The notes below the pieces were generated by a model that was not told where the DNA came from, searched no databases, and saw nothing but the letters and a program-made list of their open reading frames with translations. Shown here one piece after another: positions 49,404-59,368 of a stretch of 64,000 nucleotides of DNA; the first letter of the stretch is position 1; each line of letters opens with the position of its first letter. The stretch comes from Prochlorococcus marinus CUG1438 (GTDB taxonomy: Bacteria > Cyanobacteriota > Cyanobacteriia > PCC-6307 > Cyanobiaceae): NCBI GenBank assembly GCA_017644325.1, contig JAEPLS010000001.1, positions 62,001 through 126,000 on the forward strand, in the 5' to 3' direction. A program made the translations under genes and the position numbers.

Positions 49404-49492
49404 TAATTTTTGGATATTTGATAAAGATATAAAATTTTTAATGAAAAGGGTTTCACAAACTACACATCTTAATTTAGAGTATATAGGTTAGA

Positions 49493-49565
49493 GCCGGGAT
49501 AGCTCAGTTGGTAGAGCAGGCGACTGAAAATCGCCGTGTCCCCAGTTCAAATCTGGGTCCTGGCA
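49493..49565 (+). tRNA. tRNA-Phe (anticodon GAA)
   Basis: The 73-base cloverleaf has acceptor GCCGGGA/TCCTGGC (one G-U pair), D arm GCTC..GAGC, anticodon GAA in CTGAAAA, and T arm CCCAG TTCAAAT CTGGG. CCA is not encoded. A terminator follows at once. Confidence 0.97.
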
Positions 49566-49570
49566 CCTTT

Positions 49571-49595
49571 AAAACCCTGTCAAAGACAGGGTTTT
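49571..49595 (+). terminator. rho-independent terminator after tRNA-Phe
   Basis: AAAACCCTGTC (49571-49581) pairs with GACAGGGTTTT (49585-49595) over a 3-base loop. It is nearly symmetric, so it could also end leftward transcription. Confidence 0.9.
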
Positions 49596-49659
49596 ATACT
49601 TTCAAGAAATAGTGGGTTCGTGAATATTTCATAATTTAATTTTTATAATTGAAAATTTT

Positions 49660-50079
49660 TTAGTTTTCAACTCTGCAGACTTGACCAATAATACCCAAAA
49701 TCAGCTTATCTCCATTTGGATCTTGCCAATCAGCTAAATCATTGAAATTACTATTTACTTCATCTATCGAGACATCAACATCTCTAAATGATTTTTCAAA
49801 ACAATTTATATCCATTGTATAGAGAATATCCTTAGTAATTTCACTCTTTGTTTTGGGAATAAATTTACTCAATACTCTCACAGAACCATCCTTATTTCTT
49901 TTAATACTTTGTTTATCCCATAACTGCTCTCCATATTCACTTTTAGGGACTCCAACCCACTCATGGGGAATAGCATTTGATTGTTTTATTGCAATACACA
50001 TGGAAACTATTATCGAAAGGACTAACCCAATACAATTTCTAAGAAATATAGAATTAAATTTATTCCTAGAATCAACCAT
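49660..50079 (-). CDS. exported or membrane-anchored hypothetical protein
   Basis: I start at ATG 50079, giving 139 residues. The frame continues to 50181 but adds an unlikely extra hydrophobic block. A signal/anchor segment (NCIGLVLSIIVSMCIAI, about 15-31) is followed by IPHEWVGVPKSEYGEQLWD and YTMDINCFEKSFRDVDV, with two late cysteines. The W-GVP-S-YG-Q-WD pattern looks conserved, but I cannot name the family. A gene diverges at 50226. Confidence 0.5.
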   Translation of the reverse strand: MVDSRNKFNSIFLRNCIGLVLSIIVSMCIAIKQSNAIPHEWVGVPKSEYGEQLWDKQSIKRNKDGSVRVLSKFIPKTKSEITKDILYTMDINCFEKSFRDVDVSIDEVNSNFNDLADWQDPNGDKLILGIIGQVCRVEN

Positions 50080-50225
50080 TAATACTTCTGAGATACAAAA
50101 ATCTTTTATCGGGAGTAAATATAAGATTAAAAATTTGTAAAATTTTTTATTGATTAGTATTTCTATTATAGATACAATCAAATATTAAATTGAGAATTTA
50201 TTTCCAATAAATTTAATTGAAAATA

Positions 50226-50861
50226 ATGAATAAAATACAGAAATTTCTCTCAGTAGTTTTTTTTATCACAATATTCGTTGTATTGATTTATTTAATCCAA
50301 AATTATGGAATTGAACCCCTTAGGAACAAAATAGAAAGTATGGGAATTTGGGCACCCTTTGGAATTTTCGTACTAAGAGGAATAAGTATTATTTTACCAG
50401 CTCTTCCAAGTTCAGCTTATTCTCTGCTAGCAGGTTCATTATTAGGATTTCAAAAAGGTTACATGACAATAATTTTTTCTGATATCGTTTTTTGCCAAGC
50501 TGCCTTCTTTATTGCAAGAAATTATGGGCGCGCTCCTGTAAGAAATTTAGTTGGTCCAAAAGCGATGAAAAAAATTGAAAGTTTTAATCAAAACCAACTA
50601 GAAGAAAATTTCTTTCTCATGACAGGTCTACTAATGACTGGTCTTTTTGATTTTCTAAGCTACGCAATTGGTATTGGAGGAACACGCTGGAAAATATTCA
50701 CTCCAGCATTATTAATTAGTCTTTTAATTAGTGATTCCATACTAGTAGCTGTGGGAGCTGGTGTTAGTCAGGGAGCAGGATTATTTCTGGGAGTAGCTCT
50801 TTTAGGAATGTTTGCATTAGCTACTATTTCAGGATTAGCTAAAAATAAAATACCTAAATAA
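50226..50861 (+). CDS. VTT (DedA/TVP38/TMEM64) family membrane protein
   Basis: I use ATG 50226 (211 residues). TTG 50217 would add three. Membrane helices alternate with the VTT signature: FVLRGISIILPALPSSAYSLLAGSLLGFQKGY (about 56-85) and FFLMTGLLMTGLFDFLSYAIGIGGTRWKIF. Members handle lipid scrambling or envelope integrity; the role in cyanobacteria is not settled. It is followed on the same strand by a 59-residue gene and cpeS. Confidence 0.75.
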   Translation: MNKIQKFLSVVFFITIFVVLIYLIQNYGIEPLRNKIESMGIWAPFGIFVLRGISIILPALPSSAYSLLAGSLLGFQKGYMTIIFSDIVFCQAAFFIARNYGRAPVRNLVGPKAMKKIESFNQNQLEENFFLMTGLLMTGLFDFLSYAIGIGGTRWKIFTPALLISLLISDSILVAVGAGVSQGAGLFLGVALLGMFALATISGLAKNKIPK

Positions 50862-50979
50862 AGAACAGTTAAAAATTCAGTAATCAAAGAGGTGAGATAT
50901 GACATTTTTGCAAACAACAACTTTATAAATAAGAATTCATGCAAGAATAGAAATCGATTAATTTTTTTAAAGTTATTAG

Positions 50980-51159
50980 ATGACTCCATTTAGACCAACT
51001 TCACATGATCGCCCTGGGGAACAAATATCAACCACTCCTTCTGGATTAAAAGTAACTTCTGCTAAGAGATTAATGGTGGATTCAATGGTAAGAATGATTC
51101 AAAAAGCAGAAAATCATTCCGTAGAAGATAAACTTGACGAAGAATCTAACAACAATTAA
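50980..51159 (+). CDS. 59-residue hypothetical protein upstream of cpeS
   Basis: ATG 50980 to TAA 51157-51159. The soluble protein has [24 protein letters not shown] and an acidic C-terminus. Its 3' end overlaps the start of cpeS by 26 bases, suggesting joint translation if the TTG start of cpeS is right. No family recognised. Confidence 0.5.
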   Translation: MTPFRPTSHDRPGEQISTTPSGLKVTSAKRLMVDSMVRMIQKAENHSVEDKLDEESNNN

Positions 51160-51685
51160 TCAATTCATTGATAAAAGTATAGGAGAGTGGAAATCCATAA
51201 GAAGTACTCATACTTTAGCTTTTCAGGAATTTGAAAATTCAACTAGTAAAATATACATTAAAAATATCAACTCAAAAAATAAAAAAGTTATTGAAATTTT
51301 TAAAAATTACAAATTAAGCTTAAACCTAGAGAGCATAGCCATTTCTATAAAATGGCAAGCTTTTAGTGATTGGGAAGAAGATAATATGAGTGAGGGAGAT
51401 GAAAATATTTTGATATTTTTACCAAAGGATGAGAATTCAGGAATTGTTTTACGAAATAAAGGTTATACAGAATCCTTTATTTCATCATCCAATTATTTTT
51501 TTGATGAACAAGATAATTTACATATTAAAACTATTTACAACTCAAAAGTTTCCGAAGAAAGAATTTCCTTTTTATCCACTCACATAAGATCCAGATTTTC
51601 TACTATTAGAAATCTAGAAAATAACTCAGTAATACAGACCTCACATACTTCAGAGATAAGGAATTTAGCTAGTTTAAAAGATTAA
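51134..51685 (+). CDS. cpeS: CpeS/CpcS-type phycobiliprotein lyase
   Basis: CpcS/CpeS lyases attach bilins to Cys82-type sites of phycobiliproteins. The 183-residue beta-barrel protein begins with [16 protein letters not shown], followed by FQEF, the family signature. The mid-region DNILIFLP and terminal [15 protein letters not shown]-type strand fit. The start is TTG 51134, inside the preceding gene. It converges with cpeB, overlapping by 17 bases at the 3' ends, so lyase and substrate are neighbours. Confidence 0.75.
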   Translation: MTKNLTTINQFIDKSIGEWKSIRSTHTLAFQEFENSTSKIYIKNINSKNKKVIEIFKNYKLSLNLESIAISIKWQAFSDWEEDNMSEGDENILIFLPKDENSGIVLRNKGYTESFISSSNYFFDEQDNLHIKTIYNSKVSEERISFLSTHIRSRFSTIRNLENNSVIQTSHTSEIRNLASLKD

Positions 51686-52181
51686 TTATCCTTTCAAATT
51701 GAAACTTTGTTTCAGATACTAATTTAGGAAGAAAGCTTTTATTTCCTTGCATATTATTAACTGTTGAATTTAAATCAGAGATTGTTGCATCTCGCATTAA
51801 TTCAATAACCCTTCTTGCATTTCTTAAAGGTACCCCAAGAGCAAGATAAGTATTTTTAAGATCCTTTAAACAACTTTTTTCTAAAACTGATTCGTCATTA
51901 GAAATTAAAAGATAAGCAACAATCCTTAGGATTATTTCTCCATCTCTTAAGCAAACGGACATCTTGTTAGTTGTATTTAAAGATATTTTTGAATTAACTG
52001 AATCTTGATTTTCACAAATCATGGCTGTTACAGCGTCTGCTGCAATTGCATGTGAATTACTTGTTATGGAAGTTATTGCATCTAATCTTGAGTTTGCACT
52101 ATTAATAAATTCCTTTATATTGCTTAAATCATTTAATTTCTTATCAGCGGACAATAGTTGATTTTTCTTTGAAACTGACAT
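51669..52181 (-). CDS. cpeB: divergent phycoerythrin beta subunit
   Basis: The 170-residue globin-like phycobiliprotein keeps Cys77 in [10 protein letters not shown] (equivalent to Cys82 of beta-phycoerythrin, the main chromophore site) and Cys56 in ICEN (Cys61 type). The partner position in the A-loop (SNASC in others) is SNSHA here, and the C-terminal GDCS site reads GNKS, so two attachment points appear lost. High-light Prochlorococcus is known to keep only such a relict beta subunit. It starts at ATG 52181. Confidence 0.8.
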   Translation of the reverse strand: MSVSKKNQLLSADKKLNDLSNIKEFINSANSRLDAITSITSNSHAIAADAVTAMICENQDSVNSKISLNTTNKMSVCLRDGEIILRIVAYLLISNDESVLEKSCLKDLKNTYLALGVPLRNARRVIELMRDATISDLNSTVNNMQGNKSFLPKLVSETKFQFERIINLLN

Positions 52182-52358
52182 TACTGAAGTAAAAATTTAA
52201 AGATCGACCTTAAGACTAATACAAAGCTAGTAAAAACAATACAATTTCAAAATTAACGAAACGCTTCTTAATTAATAACTTCATTCCAAAGTGATAGTTG
52301 AAATAATTCAAATAAAAAAATTTTTTCCGCTAATATAAAACTACATTTCAATAAAGTT

Positions 52359-52565
52359 TTGGATCAACAAGATTTAAAATTATCAAAGAAACTTATTTCC
52401 TCATATAAAAAGAGATTGGAAAAAGAAATTCTAGACAGAAGTATGAAACTAAAGATGCCTCAAAATAAATTTGAAGAAATAATTAATAATAATTATGAAC
52501 TTATAAATTTAAAAAAAGCGTTAGAAGATCTAGAAACTGAATCTGAATCTCATAGTAAAGTCTGA
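52359..52565 (+). CDS. 68-residue helical hypothetical protein
   Basis: The only start is TTG 52359. It is charged and helical throughout (KLISSYKKRLEKEILDRSMKLKM, then EIINNNYELINLKKALEDL). It lies 22 bases before the helicase gene on the same strand. No family recognised. Confidence 0.5.
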   Translation: MDQQDLKLSKKLISSYKKRLEKEILDRSMKLKMPQNKFEEIINNNYELINLKKALEDLETESESHSKV

Positions 52566-52587
52566 TTTTTGAAAAACCCTCCCAAAA

Positions 52588-54996
52588 GTGTCTCAAACCA
52601 ACGATTTCCTTTTTAAGTCCCTAAACAACCAACAACTTCAAGCAGTAAAACATGTTTATGGACCACTATTAGTTGTAGCAGGTGCAGGTAGCGGAAAAAC
52701 TAAAGCTCTTACTCACAGAATTGCAAACCTTATTGAGGGTAACTCTATAGATCCGTATAACATTCTCGCAGTCACTTTTACTAACAAAGCTGCTAAAGAA
52801 ATGAAAGCAAGATTAGAGGTTCTTCTAGCCCAAGAATTAGCTTTTAATCAATTTGGTCAGCCTTGGACAACACTAAAAGAAATTGATCAAAATCAATTAA
52901 GAACAAACGTTCACCAAGAGAGGCTTCAGAACCTTTGGATCGGTACTTTCCATTCGTTATTTTCAAGACTTCTTAGATACGATATTGAAAAATATACTGA
53001 TCCAGAAGGCCTAAAATGGACAAGGCAATTTTCAATTTACGATGAAACAGATTCTCAAACATTAGTAAAAGAAATTATCAGTCAAGATATGAATCTTGAC
53101 CCAAAAAGATATGATCCCAAAAAGATTAAAAGATTAATAAGTAATGCTAAAAATCAATGCTTAACTTCTAATGATCTTTTAGAAAAAGCAGATAATAATT
53201 TTGATAAAACAGTTGCAGAAGCCTACAAGAGATATAGAATTTCGCTCTCAAAAAATAATTCTTTAGACTTTGATGATCTTCTACTTTTGCCTGTTTTCTT
53301 ATTGAGGCAAAATGAAATAGTCAGAGACTACTGGCACAAAAGATTTAAACATATTTTAGTTGACGAATATCAGGATACAAATAGAACACAATATGAACTT
53401 ATAAAATTAATTACGGCTGGAAATGCCGAACCAAAAGAATTCTTCAATTGGGAAGATCGGTCAATTTTTGTAGTTGGGGATGCTGATCAAAGTATTTATA
53501 GTTTCAGAGCAGCGGACTTCAGAATCTTAATTGGTTTTCAAGAAGATTTCAAAACTTCATTCAACGACGATAAAAAATCATCTTTAATTAAATTAGAAGA
53601 AAATTATAGGTCATCTTCTAATATCCTTGATGCTGCAAACTCACTAATTGAAAACAACTCTGAAAGAATTGACAAAGTTTTAAAAGCTACTAAAGAAAAA
53701 GGGGAACTTTTAACGTTACTCAGCTGTGATGATGAAATTTCCGAGGCAGAAGCAATTACCAATAAAATAAAATCACTCAATAACTATAATCAAAACCCAA
53801 TTTGGAAAAATTTTGCAATTTTATATCGAACCAGAGCCCAGTCAAGAGTATTAGAAGAATCTCTTGTAAGGTGGCGCATTCCTTATACAATTTTTGGAGG
53901 ATTGCGTTTTTATGATAGAAGAGAAATTAAAGATGCAATAGCATATTTGAAAGTTCTGGTTAATTCTTCAGATAATGTTAGTCTTTTACGAATCATAAAT
54001 GTTCCTAGAAGAGGGATTGGTAAGACAACTATTCAAAAACTTAATGAACTATCTAATAGGTTAAATATCCCATTATGGGAGGTTCTTAATGATAAACAAA
54101 GTCTTGAAGAAACAATAGGCCGATCATCAAAAGGAATTAATAAATTTACTGAAGTTATGAATGATTTACTTTGTTATTTGGAAAATTCAGGCCCTGCTCA
54201 ACTACTACAACTTATATTAGAAAAAAGTGGTTATTTAAGTGACTTGCTCTCTAGTGGGACTGAAGAATCTGAAGATAGAAGAAATAACTTACAAGAACTT
54301 ATTAATGCAGCTACTCAATATGAAGAAGAAACAGAAAGTGGAGATGTAGAGGGATTTCTTTCTACAGCAGCACTAACAACTGATAATGATACGAAGAAAA
54401 ATAATCCTAACTCTGTGACTCTAATGACTCTGCACAATAGTAAAGGTTTAGAATTTCAAAATGTTTTTATCACTGGGCTAGAGCAAGGTCTCTTCCCTAG
54501 CCATAGATCAATAGATACTCCCTCACTTCTTGAAGAGGAAAGAAGATTATGCTATGTAGGTATTACTAGAGCTAAAGAAAGAGTTTTCTTAAGTCATGCC
54601 AGAGAAAGAAGATTATGGGGTGGAATGCGTGAAGCAACAATTCCTTCAATATTTCTTTCAGAAATACCTGAAGATTTAATGGATGGCGAATTACCACAAA
54701 CTGGTGGTGCTTCAATTAGAAGAGATTGGCATCTTGATCGTTTAACTAGAGTTGATAGAAACAATCCAAATGAATTTGCTAACAAACCAATAAATTCAGT
54801 AAGGAAATTATATTCAGGTCCCAGTAAAGGGAAAAGCTGGATAGTTGGAGATAAGCTAATTCACTCAAAGTTTGGGAAAGGTGAAATAATACATATTTTT
54901 GGTAGTGGGGAAAAAATATCTTTAGCAGTAAAATTTGGTGATAAAGGAAGTAAAATTCTAGATCCCAGATTAGCTCCAATTCGTTATGTAAGTTAA
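52588..54996 (+). CDS. pcrA: UvrD/PcrA-type superfamily 1 DNA helicase
   Basis: The 802-residue helicase starts at GTG 52588. Motifs are in order: Walker A AGAGSGKTK (about 34-42), TFTNKAAKEM, LVDEYQDTN, GDADQSIYSFRAAD, YRSS, VTLMTLHNSKGLEFQNVFITGL and ERRLCYVGITRAKE. It unwinds 3' to 5' in repair or replication restart. The C-terminal domain is shorter than in E. coli UvrD but ends in the usual SH3-like VGDKLIHSKFGKG segment. A CCA-adding-type gene follows 5 bases later. Confidence 0.93.
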   Translation: MSQTNDFLFKSLNNQQLQAVKHVYGPLLVVAGAGSGKTKALTHRIANLIEGNSIDPYNILAVTFTNKAAKEMKARLEVLLAQELAFNQFGQPWTTLKEIDQNQLRTNVHQERLQNLWIGTFHSLFSRLLRYDIEKYTDPEGLKWTRQFSIYDETDSQTLVKEIISQDMNLDPKRYDPKKIKRLISNAKNQCLTSNDLLEKADNNFDKTVAEAYKRYRISLSKNNSLDFDDLLLLPVFLLRQNEIVRDYWHKRFKHILVDEYQDTNRTQYELIKLITAGNAEPKEFFNWEDRSIFVVGDADQSIYSFRAADFRILIGFQEDFKTSFNDDKKSSLIKLEENYRSSSNILDAANSLIENNSERIDKVLKATKEKGELLTLLSCDDEISEAEAITNKIKSLNNYNQNPIWKNFAILYRTRAQSRVLEESLVRWRIPYTIFGGLRFYDRREIKDAIAYLKVLVNSSDNVSLLRIINVPRRGIGKTTIQKLNELSNRLNIPLWEVLNDKQSLEETIGRSSKGINKFTEVMNDLLCYLENSGPAQLLQLILEKSGYLSDLLSSGTEESEDRRNNLQELINAATQYEEETESGDVEGFLSTAALTTDNDTKKNNPNSVTLMTLHNSKGLEFQNVFITGLEQGLFPSHRSIDTPSLLEEERRLCYVGITRAKERVFLSHARERRLWGGMREATIPSIFLSEIPEDLMDGELPQTGGASIRRDWHLDRLTRVDRNNPNEFANKPINSVRKLYSGPSKGKSWIVGDKLIHSKFGKGEIIHIFGSGEKISLAVKFGDKGSKILDPRLAPIRYVS

Positions 54997-55001
54997 AACT
55001 C

Positions 55002-56249
55002 ATGAACGATATCTCTGATTACATCCAAGGGGAATTAATCAAAACTCCATTTAATCTATATAATCTAATTGCTAAATATATAGAATCTAATAACACTACT
55101 AAAGTAGCTTTTGTTGGCGGTTATTTAAGAGATTTATTAATTAGTAAATTCCACAAAAAATCGTTTTCTAAACCTGTAGATATTGATCTTGTTATTGAAG
55201 GCTCCTCTATTTCTCTGGCAAAATTTATAAAAAAAAATATTGTAAATGTAGATTTATGTTTAATCAAAGAATTTAATTTGTACAACACTGTAGAAATAAA
55301 TATAAATGACTATAAAATTGATATTGCTTCTGCAAGAAAAGAAATTTATTCTGCTCCAGGATTAAATCCCACAGTAAATAAAAGCACTATTGAGGAGGAT
55401 CTTAAGAGGAGAGATTTCACTATAAATTCAATAGCCTTCGAAGTCTCGACAAGGAAAATCTATGATCTTTATGGAGGGATTTCTGATATAAAAAGTAAAA
55501 GATTGAACTTACTTCACAGTAAAAGTATTTCAGATGATCCAAGTAGATTAATTAGATGTGCAAAATATGCTTCAAGGTTAGATTTCAATATTTCAAATGA
55601 CTCCCTCAAACAATCTCAAGAGACAATTAGACAATGGCCATGGAAAATTTCAGAAACTCATCAGAAAATGATTTACCCTCCTGCACTAGGCATACGAATA
55701 AGGATGGAACTAGCTGAAATATGCAAACACGATAATTTGACTAATGTAATATCGATAATTCATAAATGGGAAATTATCTCAATTTTAAATGAAAATATTA
55801 AAGTCGATAAAAGGTTTTTAAGAGGACTAAATTGGATTAAGAAGTTAAAGGGAAATCATATGCTTTACTTATTAAAAGATTCAGAAGATTTAGAAACAGC
55901 ATGTCAAAGATTTTTGGTAAATAATAGTGAGATAAAAATATTAGAAGATTATTTAAATATCAAAAAGATATTAAATACCAACCAAAAAAATTTCAATCAT
56001 TTTTCTCCATCAAGTTGGACAGAATTTATTGAAGACAGAAACCTTAATGATGAGACAGTCAAATTATTAATTTGTGATGGAGGCCCATACTGGCGTAACT
56101 TGTTTAAGTGGTTATTTATTTATAAATTCATAAAATCAAAAAAAGATGGTGAAACATTAAAAAAAGAAGGATGGGATCCAGGGGAGGAAATGGGAAAGGA
56201 AATCAAAAGATTAAGATATATGGAAATTGACAAGTCAAATAGAAATTAA
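55002..56249 (+). CDS. CCA-adding / poly(A) polymerase family nucleotidyltransferase
   Basis: The 415-residue protein has the pol-beta nucleotidyltransferase signature GGYLRDLL (39-46), the two catalytic aspartates in DIDLVIEG (60-67), RRDFTINSIAF (about 136-146) and DPSRLIRCAKYASRL. Class II enzymes of this type either add CCA to tRNAs or A tails. tRNAs in this window lack encoded CCA, so a CCA enzyme is required by the cell; this is the visible candidate. Its stop abuts the convergent SelD gene. Confidence 0.8.
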   Translation: MNDISDYIQGELIKTPFNLYNLIAKYIESNNTTKVAFVGGYLRDLLISKFHKKSFSKPVDIDLVIEGSSISLAKFIKKNIVNVDLCLIKEFNLYNTVEININDYKIDIASARKEIYSAPGLNPTVNKSTIEEDLKRRDFTINSIAFEVSTRKIYDLYGGISDIKSKRLNLLHSKSISDDPSRLIRCAKYASRLDFNISNDSLKQSQETIRQWPWKISETHQKMIYPPALGIRIRMELAEICKHDNLTNVISIIHKWEIISILNENIKVDKRFLRGLNWIKKLKGNHMLYLLKDSEDLETACQRFLVNNSEIKILEDYLNIKKILNTNQKNFNHFSPSSWTEFIEDRNLNDETVKLLICDGGPYWRNLFKWLFIYKFIKSKKDGETLKKEGWDPGEEMGKEIKRLRYMEIDKSNRN

Positions 56250-58421
56250 TTACATTTTTACAACTTCTCCAACCTTGTACCATTTATCCTTTAAAACATT
56301 TTCATATTTACGATTGCAACTAATCAACAAGGGACCACATGTTTGAGGATCTAATAGTAATGATATTCTCTCGTTAAAAGTTTTTTTATCAAATGAATTT
56401 TCGTTTAAAAAATTAATTATTCTGTTTTGCTTATTTCCTCTATAAATTTTGTCAAAAATTTCTTTATTAGATTCAAAGAAAGTACTTTTAATATCTTTTC
56501 TTATTAAATCAAATACTCCGGGATAAGCTTTAAATGCAAATAAATCTAATAAAACTTTTATAGGCTCTTGATTATTTCTTTCTCTATATAAATTAGATGA
56601 TCCAACCATCTCTTTAAGGTGTCCAATAAATCCATATCCAGTAATGTCAGTAGCAGCATTGACTAATGATTCTTTAAATTGATCTTGAAAAAAATAAATT
56701 TCATCAATCAAATATTGCTGGCTCTTTACTAAATTATTAATTATTTCAGAGGAACAACTTAGCATATTAATATTTTGCATTTGACCCGCAAAGTAAATCC
56801 CAACCCCGAGAGGTCTAGACATCATGAGTATGTCTCCATCATTCATTCCAGATTTAAGCCATGGTTTTGATCCATTTTTTAAGATGCCTTGGACAGTTAA
56901 AGAAATATCTATTCCTAGTGAATAAGGTTTATTTACTAAACTTCTTGCCTCGAAAGTATGACCTCCAAGTAATGCAGCACCATGATCCTCAACTGTTGAT
57001 TTAATCCCCTGAAGGGATTGAGAAAAGAGATAACTCTGAAATTCTCTTTCAACTTTTGGTAAAGATATTAAAGCCTGAGCGGATGAAAGTTTTGCTCCGC
57101 ATGCCCATAAATCTGAGCAGGCATGCAAAGTAGTAATTTTTGCATTAAGCCAAGGATCACTTACCAAAGCAGGAAATCCATCTACACTTTGCAAGATTAT
57201 ATCTTGACCATTTTGATAGATTTCAACTGAATCTTCAGGCGATAATGCAAAAGAATCTAAATTAGAATTTATTAACGATTTATTCAAAACAAGTTGAGGA
57301 ATTTTAGCAGCACATCCCCTACAATCATTCAATGAAATATTTTTTTTACTACTCTTCATAATTAGCCTTTTTGATCTGAACTTGTTAATAAAGTCATGAT
57401 CAATCTTATGCTTCAAAATCCAAAAAAGAAAAGAAGGGCCAAAAATAAAATTACGATAAATAGCGAAAGCCTTTGGATAATGGCTTGGAAATACATTAAC
57501 TATTTGCAATCCTATCCTTTGAGGCAACCACTTTTCTAATAATCCCCCATCTATATCCTTTTTTAGATTTTTGACCAATGTATCTACAACTTTTACAGCG
57601 AAAACACCCGATGCTGGTCTTTTTGCTGAGTCTACAAATGCGCAATCACCCGCAGCAAAGATTCCGGAGAAACTTTTCAATTGCAAATTCTGATTTGTAA
57701 TTATTCTGCCATTAGAATCCGAATCTAATAATTTTTTTTGAGTCCACAAAGGAGATGAATTCCCCGTACATAAAAGAATCTTGCCATAATCGAAATTAAG
57801 GTTTTCAACTAAATCAATATTGGAATTCCGTAAACTTTTTAGAATTGAATTATTAATTTTTCTTGAATCACATAATAGTTTTAAAGATCTACCTTTCCAT
57901 CTCCTTCTTAAAGCATATGATACTTCAATGGCAGCAAGGCCACTTCCTACAATTACAAATGGAAGTTCATTAACTGAATCAAAAATATCTTCTTTTTCTA
58001 TTAAGTCATAAGCCTTTAAAAAAGGTTTAATTGAAAAAGCGTCTCGATTTTTAATTAGTGACTCAAATTCTTTTGGAATTTTTGTTTGACTCCCATAATT
58101 AAGCACCAACTTCGAATACTTAACTGAAGGTCTATTATTGAAAAAAATTTTCTTTAAATTAAAATCAATATCCTTTACTTCTTTCTCTATAAAAGATACT
58201 TTTGCATTTTTTGCTAAAGATTTTATATCAATTAAACTCTCTTCTAAAGAAATTGATTTTGAAAGAACCGATGGGAACATCGCAGAATAAACCAAATGGG
58301 AATCTCTAGATATAATTGAGACAGGAATTTCTGGCATTAATTTCGGACGCATTAACCATTTCTTCATTAAAAGAACATTTGTGTGTCCTCCTCCAATTAG
58401 TACTAGATGATTAAAAGTCAT
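56250..58421 (-). CDS. selD: FAD oxidoreductase-SelD fusion (selenophosphate synthetase)
   Basis: Residues 1 to about 355 are an NDH-2-like FAD/NAD(P) oxidoreductase (LVLIGGGHTN at 6-15, GIFAAGDC at 253-260). Residues from about 365 are SelD, with DCRGCAAK (366-373) carrying the catalytic Cys, and glycine-rich ATP segments follow. The fusion occurs in many cyanobacteria and some other bacteria. SelD makes selenophosphate, usually for selenocysteine or 2-selenouridine. No SelA or SelU gene is in this window. It diverges from mtnP by 10 bases between start codons. Confidence 0.9.
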   Translation of the reverse strand: MTFNHLVLIGGGHTNVLLMKKWLMRPKLMPEIPVSIISRDSHLVYSAMFPSVLSKSISLEESLIDIKSLAKNAKVSFIEKEVKDIDFNLKKIFFNNRPSVKYSKLVLNYGSQTKIPKEFESLIKNRDAFSIKPFLKAYDLIEKEDIFDSVNELPFVIVGSGLAAIEVSYALRRRWKGRSLKLLCDSRKINNSILKSLRNSNIDLVENLNFDYGKILLCTGNSSPLWTQKKLLDSDSNGRIITNQNLQLKSFSGIFAAGDCAFVDSAKRPASGVFAVKVVDTLVKNLKKDIDGGLLEKWLPQRIGLQIVNVFPSHYPKAFAIYRNFIFGPSFLFWILKHKIDHDFINKFRSKRLIMKSSKKNISLNDCRGCAAKIPQLVLNKSLINSNLDSFALSPEDSVEIYQNGQDIILQSVDGFPALVSDPWLNAKITTLHACSDLWACGAKLSSAQALISLPKVEREFQSYLFSQSLQGIKSTVEDHGAALLGGHTFEARSLVNKPYSLGIDISLTVQGILKNGSKPWLKSGMNDGDILMMSRPLGVGIYFAGQMQNINMLSCSSEIINNLVKSQQYLIDEIYFFQDQFKESLVNAATDITGYGFIGHLKEMVGSSNLYRERNNQEPIKVLLDLFAFKAYPGVFDLIRKDIKSTFFESNKEIFDKIYRGNKQNRIINFLNENSFDKKTFNERISLLLDPQTCGPLLISCNRKYENVLKDKWYKVGEVVKM

Positions 58422-58431
58422 TTACATCACG

Positions 58432-59325
58432 ATGAATAAAGAACATTTATTACCTATTGAAAAATCAAGATTAGGAATAATTGGTGGAAGTGGATTTTAT
58501 TCAATTGATCAAATAGAGTACTTAAAAGAAATAGAAATCAATACCCCCTATGGTAAACCTTCTGATTCAATAAGAGTATATAATCTTGGAAATCTAGAGA
58601 TAGCATTCATTCCTAGGCATGGAAGAACTCATAGATTAAATCCTTCTGAAATCCCTTACCAAGCTAATATTTGGGCTCTAAGATCAATTGGAGTAAGATG
58701 GATTATAGCTCCATCAGCAGTTGGTTCATTACAAGAACAGATAAGGCCACTTGATATAGTGGTGCCAGATCAATTTATAGACAGGACAAAAAACAGACCA
58801 GCAACATTCTTTAATGAGGGAGCAGTGGCGCATGTAACTATGGGAGATCCTTTCTGTACAAATTTATGCCGAATATTAAGTGAAATAGGAGAAAAAAATA
58901 TTCCTGGAGGCAGACAATTACATAGAGGGGGTACTTATTTAGCAATGGAAGGGCCTGCTTTTTCAACTAGAGCAGAATCTAAATTATATAGAAGCTGGGG
59001 ATGTTCAATAATAGGAATGACGAACCATACTGAAGCAAGATTAGCTAAAGAGGCTGAAATAGCTTACTCCTCATTGTCTATGGTTACTGATTATGATTGC
59101 TGGCATCAAACACATCAAGAAGTTTCTGTAGAAATGGTTATGGATAATCTTAGATCAAATACTGAGGTAGCCAACAAAATAATCCTCGAGGTAGCTAAAT
59201 CAATTGAAAAAGAAAGACCAAAAAGTAAATCTCATTTTTCCCTAAAAGATGGATTGATAACCCAAAAAAAAAATATCCCAAGCCTCACAAAAGATAAACT
59301 CAGGATATTTACTGATTCTTATTAA
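58432..59325 (+). CDS. mtnP: 5'-methylthioadenosine phosphorylase
   Basis: MtnP cleaves methylthioadenosine to adenine and methylthioribose phosphate, recycling the by-product of polyamine synthesis. The 297-residue protein has GIIGGSGFYSI (N-terminal phosphate loop), IPRHGRTHRLNPSEIPYQANIWALR, and GMTNHTEARLAKEAEIAYSSLSMVTDYDCW, all typical of the family. It starts at ATG 58432, 10 bases from the start of the selD fusion on the other strand. Confidence 0.95.
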   Translation: MNKEHLLPIEKSRLGIIGGSGFYSIDQIEYLKEIEINTPYGKPSDSIRVYNLGNLEIAFIPRHGRTHRLNPSEIPYQANIWALRSIGVRWIIAPSAVGSLQEQIRPLDIVVPDQFIDRTKNRPATFFNEGAVAHVTMGDPFCTNLCRILSEIGEKNIPGGRQLHRGGTYLAMEGPAFSTRAESKLYRSWGCSIIGMTNHTEARLAKEAEIAYSSLSMVTDYDCWHQTHQEVSVEMVMDNLRSNTEVANKIILEVAKSIEKERPKSKSHFSLKDGLITQKKNIPSLTKDKLRIFTDSY

Positions 59326-59368
59326 ACTTATTAGATTTTAGCCATTGTCAGGTCAAGGGAAGAAATTG

